A stretch of DNA of 16,324 nucleotides from positions 1 to 16,324 of the forward strand of contig CAZNDN010000093.1 of NCBI GenBank assembly GCA_964571815.1. The letters run 5' to 3'. This document shows, in pieces, positions 14,129 to 16,324 of the stretch. Within the stretch, counting starts at the first letter, position 1, and each line of letters opens with the position of its first letter. The translations under genes were made by a program, and so were the position numbers. The DNA is from CAZNDN01 sp964571815 (GTDB taxonomy: Bacteria; Fibrobacterota; Chitinivibrionia; Chitinivibrionales; WJKA01). Below the pieces are notes generated by a model. That model made no database searches and was not told the origin of the DNA. It was given only the letters and a program-made list of their open reading frames with translations.

Positions 14129-14360
14129 TGACCGATGTACCATCGCTGAGCAGCCGTCAAGGAAGCGAGTGAAGATCGGCGGATCGAGGGCGGATTGCGA
14201 TCGCCCCGACGGTTGTTCACTCTCCTCTCTGAGGAGATAGTGGACGGAGACGGGAAACCGGATCTGAATCGAGCGGAACACCACATGCCGGCGGTAGAGC
14301 GCTGAAAAACGGCGGGAGCGCAAATACGTCTTTACAGGACCAGTGCAGGAGTATCAAATC
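14129..14360 (+). other. Intergenic region between lipoprotein and barrel genes with two hairpins
   Basis: No gene is seen, apart from a 14-codon ORF whose ATG overlaps the upstream stop and which has no support. Two inverted repeats are visible. GGGCG (14188-14192) pairs with CGCCC (14202-14206). A longer stem at 14218-14242 pairs CAC-TCTCCTC with GAGGAGA-TA-GTG around a TCT loop. Neither is followed by a T-run, so intrinsic termination is not supported; mRNA processing or protection is possible. No clear promoter was found, so the barrel gene may be read from the upstream promoter. Confidence 0.4.
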
Positions 14361-15161
14361 ATGAAGCGGAATCAGAGCCGGGTGAATGTGAGCAGGGTTG
14401 TTGTGGCCGCGCTGAGCACGGTGTCGATCTCCATGGCCTCGAATCTGGCCAATCCCGCCGCCGCCCTCCCTGCCGCACGACTGGCCGTGGGTGCATCGTA
14501 CCACCTCGACGGCATCACGATCACCGCCGATTCGGTATCCGCCCTGATGAATCGCATCGAGGTGCGGGCCTGCTACAGCCCGACACGCCTGTTCAATCTG
14601 GGTGTGGATGTCGGGGCGGTAAAAATGGACGTCGATTCCTGCACCACCGCCCGGGATACGTTCGGAGTATTCAGCGGCAGTTTCGGGTTTGCGGGAGGCG
14701 GGCATGTCAAACTCGCAACTCCCCGCTTTCTTAAGGACAGATTGGCACTGGTGGCAGTGGGCAAGGCAATGTATTTCAACTCCGAAAACGAAGAGGACGC
14801 AGCCTACGGGGGTATCGACCTTGCGGGGGCGGGAGGACTGCAGTTCCATATCAAGAGACTGGGCTATCTCACGGCCGGCGCCAGGGTCTACCTCATTCGA
14901 GGCAAAAACAAGGACTATACCGGCAATGAAGGCGAGTACGCGAACTCCAACAATGTCCGGGGATGGGTTGCACTGGATGTCTTCCCGCGTCTGGAAACAG
15001 CCGGAGAAAACAAACCCTATCTCTCCGTCGAGATTTCCGTCTCACCCGACGTGCAGATTGACGAGCGAGTGCCTATCAGGGAACTCGGCATCTCGGTGTG
15101 CATCGGTTCGGTGACGGGACGGCTGTATGGAGAAGCCACCGGGATTGAATGGGAACCCTGA
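14361..15161 (+). CDS. Predicted outer-membrane beta-barrel protein of unknown function
   Basis: The start is ATG 14361, nine nt after GGAG; an in-frame GTG at 14343 would put that ribosome site inside the gene. The product has 266 residues. A signal peptide is likely: basic MKRNQSRVNVSR, then a hydrophobic and Ala-rich stretch ending near NPAAALPAA. The mature part alternates hydrophobic and polar or Gly residues in strand-like segments (GASYHLDGITITADS, FNLGVDVGAVKMDV, GVFSGSFGFAGGGHVKL, LTAGARVYLIRG, PYLSVEISVS, ISVCIGSVTGRLYG), separated by charged turns. This suggests a small beta-barrel of about 10-12 strands. It lacks the usual C-terminal aromatic residue, ending EWEP, so a periplasmic beta-rich protein remains possible. 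No family is recognised. It follows the Ig-like lipoprotein gene in the same direction and may act with it at the surface. Confidence 0.75.
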   Translation: MKRNQSRVNVSRVVVAALSTVSISMASNLANPAAALPAARLAVGASYHLDGITITADSVSALMNRIEVRACYSPTRLFNLGVDVGAVKMDVDSCTTARDTFGVFSGSFGFAGGGHVKLATPRFLKDRLALVAVGKAMYFNSENEEDAAYGGIDLAGAGGLQFHIKRLGYLTAGARVYLIRGKNKDYTGNEGEYANSNNVRGWVALDVFPRLETAGENKPYLSVEISVSPDVQIDERVPIRELGISVCIGSVTGRLYGEATGIEWEP

Positions 15162-15401
15162 GCAGAGCAGGCCCGAAAAACCGTTCGAAGCCCTCTCATC
15201 AGGCCTGCCCACCCCGAGACGAGCGCGTCTTTCCCGTTCAGGGATCACGAACACTCATCCCCGTGGAACCCACGCATTCCATTCCCGGTGTAAGTTTGTT
15301 GGATATGAAGCACTGGAAGGCGCCTGAACAGGGAAGAACCCGGGGTCCGGGGCTCAGAAAGCCTGTCTCAGGGGAAAAACCGCCGCAATCCAACGGCGCA
15401 A
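15162..15401. other. Convergent intergenic region between the barrel gene and the small secreted protein gene
   Basis: No credible gene is seen on either strand in these 240 bases; the frames open through it have no ribosome sites and overlap neighbouring genes. A 7-bp inverted repeat GCAGGCC (15167-15173) and GGCCTGC (15202-15208) and a small AGACG-AGCG-CGTCT hairpin (15217-15230) followed by only a few T residues lie after the barrel gene. They may act in termination or mRNA stability. Confidence 0.4.
15376..15400 (-). terminator. Possible intrinsic terminator of the small secreted protein gene
   Basis: On the minus strand, directly after the stop at 15402-15404, CGCCG and CGGCG can pair around an 8-nt loop and are followed within one base by five T residues. 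The stem is short (5 bp) but GC-only, the T-run is correctly placed and the site is at the expected position. Confidence 0.45.
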
Positions 15402-15629
15402 CTACATGAAGAGGTCTTTAATCTTGGACCAACTCGAACTCTTGGTGGGAACCTGGAGGGGTTCGTCCCGGGAAGACTTCTTTTCGGGATCGGTCTTGTT
15501 CGATTCCACCTGTTTTGTATCGGGTGTAGTGCCTTCCTTGTCCTTCCCCGGATCATCCTGTTGCTGCGCGGCTACGCTTCCCGCTATCACCAGCACAGCA
15601 AAAACCACGCGACAAAACGTTGTGCCCAT
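15402..15629 (-). CDS. Small secreted charged protein of unknown function
   Basis: The frame gives 75 residues from ATG 15629, or 85 from ATG 15659. Both versions carry a clear signal peptide, a hydrophobic core FCRVVFAVLVIAGSVAA ending in a VAA signal-peptidase site before QQQ. The mature part of about 54 residues is hydrophilic and rich in Lys, Asp, Glu, Ser, Thr and Pro, with probably little fixed structure, and ends in a short amphipathic SSWSKIKDLFM. No family is recognised. Start choice is open: the 15629 ATG has a weak GGCGG just upstream; the 15659 ATG has no ribosome site but lies 7 nt after a TATATT element, so a leaderless message is possible. The gene is downstream of, and co-directional with, the receiver-domain gene, separated by 55-85 bp with a possible terminator. 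It is probably periplasmic or secreted. Confidence 0.65.
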   Translation of the reverse strand: MGTTFCRVVFAVLVIAGSVAAQQQDDPGKDKEGTTPDTKQVESNKTDPEKKSSRDEPLQVPTKSSSWSKIKDLFM

Positions 15630-15674
15630 CTTCCGCCACTTTTGAGATACTACAGCCATACTTGATAATATAAC

Positions 15675-15696
15675 AAAAAAACTGCCGGAATGCCGG
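15675..15696 (-). terminator. Weak terminator-like element after the receiver-domain gene
   Basis: On the minus strand CCGG-CATT-CCGG (15685-15696) is followed after three bases by seven T residues (15675-15681). The stem is only 4 bp, so partial read-through into the small secreted protein gene is likely if it acts at all. The same interval contains TATATT, a possible -10 element for that gene. Confidence 0.3.
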
Positions 15697-15714
15697 AAAA
15701 ATCCTCGGACAAGC

Positions 15715-16140
15715 TCATTTTTTTTCGGCATCGGGCGCCACAGAGGCAGCAGGCACCTCCCTGTCTGAAGCGTTTCCATCGAGTACCGCAGTCTTTATGT
15801 CATTATAATTCAGTGGCTTACGCACAACCCCGTGAATGCCGTCACGCCTGAGCAGGGCCTGTTCGAGTTCTCCCTTCCATCCCGTCACTACGTAGCAGAC
15901 AGTCCCGGGCGCATGCTCCCGAATCCATCGCGCAAGCCCCCGTCCCCCTTCCGGCCGAATGCAGAGTTCGCAGAATACTACGTGGTATACCCGCCTGCGC
16001 AACGTCTCGACAGCCCGCTCAACACTCTGACAAAAAGTAGCATGGCAGTCGAGCTTCTTCAGAAATCTCTCGAACAAAAGTCTGGTGTGTGCGTTGTCTT
16101 CCACGACGAGCACATTGATGGGAACCGGTGCTTTCTCCAC
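15715..16140 (-). CDS. CheY-like receiver-domain protein with Glu at the phosphoacceptor site
   Basis: This is a 141-residue single-domain protein. GTG 16138-16140 is the only possible start before an in-frame TGA, and AAAGGAA lies about 8 nt upstream. Receiver landmarks: acidic pair E14-D15 in NVLVVEDN, T86 in YVVTGW, and K108-P109 in VVRKPL. The phosphoacceptor position, after YHVVFC, is Glu58 instead of Asp (FCELC). The canonical receiver accepts phosphate on Asp from a histidine kinase; Glu can mimic the phosphorylated state, so this protein may be constitutively active or work without phosphorylation. No output domain is present; the last 20 residues are an Ala-rich tail. It presumably acts by binding a partner. 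No kinase gene is visible in the window. A promoter lies at 16224-16253, and the small secreted protein gene follows. Confidence 0.88.
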   Translation of the reverse strand: MEKAPVPINVLVVEDNAHTRLLFERFLKKLDCHATFCQSVERAVETLRRRVYHVVFCELCIRPEGGRGLARWIREHAPGTVCYVVTGWKGELEQALLRRDGIHGVVRKPLNYNDIKTAVLDGNASDREVPAASVAPDAEKK

Positions 16141-16223
16141 GTCGTCGATTCCTTTCCGTTCCCTGTGTTCGCAGGTTGCTGGTCCGTCCCGTTGTCAGAA
16201 CATCAGTCATTCCGTAACCCCTC

Positions 16224-16253
16224 ATTGTACCACACCCGGCCGCTCAAACGCAA
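16224..16253 (-). promoter_or_regulatory. Putative promoter of the receiver-domain gene
   Basis: On the minus strand TTGCGT (16248-16253), an 18-nt spacer and TACAAT (16224-16229) are preceded at the extended position by TGG, giving an extended -10 element. The predicted leader is about 75-80 nt to GTG 16140. A 39-codon frame open to the right edge crosses this site, so coding use of the same bases cannot be fully excluded. Confidence 0.5.
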
Positions 16254-16324
16254 GTCCGCCGTCGGACCGTCTCGTGCAACCCTCAGATCTCCCTGACCAT
16301 CAGAGGCCGGCTGTCGGGCTTTCT

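Noticed and set aside
12884..14323. 479-codon open frame on the minus strand
   Set aside because: It is antisense to the Ig-like lipoprotein gene and shows no domain pattern or good ribosome site.
15149..15409. 86-codon plus-strand frame after the barrel gene
   Set aside because: It starts inside the barrel gene without a ribosome site, and its product is low-complexity and unrecognisable.
16203..16324. Open frames touching the right edge on the minus strand (39 codons ending at 16203, and 13 codons ending at 16283)
   Set aside because: Either could be the tail of an upstream gene, but they are too short to recognise, and the longer one overlaps a good promoter. Sequence beyond the edge is needed to decide.
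1..16324. CRISPR array, tRNA, rRNA, insertion sequence or prophage attachment site
   Set aside because: No evenly spaced repeats, cloverleaf-like sequence, rRNA-like segment, transposase motif or terminal inverted repeats were seen. The only long direct repeat is the 55-bp duplication at the assembly gap.

Overview
The window comes from a moderately GC-rich, Gram-negative-type bacterium and looks like a metagenome or draft-genome scaffold, because it carries a 100-N scaffolding gap. The Gram-negative inference rests on a lipoprotein built from bacterial Ig-like domains, a predicted outer-membrane beta-barrel and a periplasmic-type signal peptide. Start codons are often GTG, and several have strong GGAGG-type ribosome sites. 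The combination (FapA/DUF342 protein, DUF512 radical SAM enzyme, large Ig-like lipoprotein with calcium-type loops) would fit an uncultivated lineage of the FCB kind, but the sequence alone does not fix the phylum.

Layout. Left edge (minus strand): a partial membrane-anchored coiled-coil protein (1-381) with its own promoter. Positions 478-5775 (minus): a housekeeping and envelope group reading priA, then a UPF0104/LPG-synthase-like membrane protein, then a GlgA-like glycosyltransferase. The last is split only on paper, by a 100-N gap flanked by an exact 55-bp duplication; collapsing this restores one 556-residue frame. From the priA promoter region a second transcript leaves rightward (5949-8210), encoding a FapA/DUF342 protein with the whole N-terminal module duplicated. 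It converges on rluB (8260-9084, minus), which overlaps by 4 bp the upstream DUF512 PDZ/radical SAM gene (9081-10484). A divergent intergenic region (10485-10642) carries a consensus-like promoter with a near-perfect 18-bp inverted repeat filling its spacer. That promoter drives a 1161-residue Ig-like lipoprotein, followed by a 266-residue predicted outer-membrane barrel protein. At the right end (minus), a receiver-domain protein with Glu at the phosphoacceptor position is followed by a small secreted charged protein.

How the parts relate. PriA (replication restart) and RluB (23S rRNA modification) are core functions. The lipoprotein and barrel genes are adjacent and co-directional and may form a surface structure. 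The receiver protein and the small secreted protein form a second short pair. The most unusual items are the double-module FapA protein, the cluster of D-x-N-x-N loops inserted in the last Ig domain, the D-to-E receiver, the promoter palindrome, and a six-codon leader ORF with a strong ribosome site ending just before the UPF0104 start. Large open frames opposite priA and the Ig gene are antisense shadows and are not annotated.
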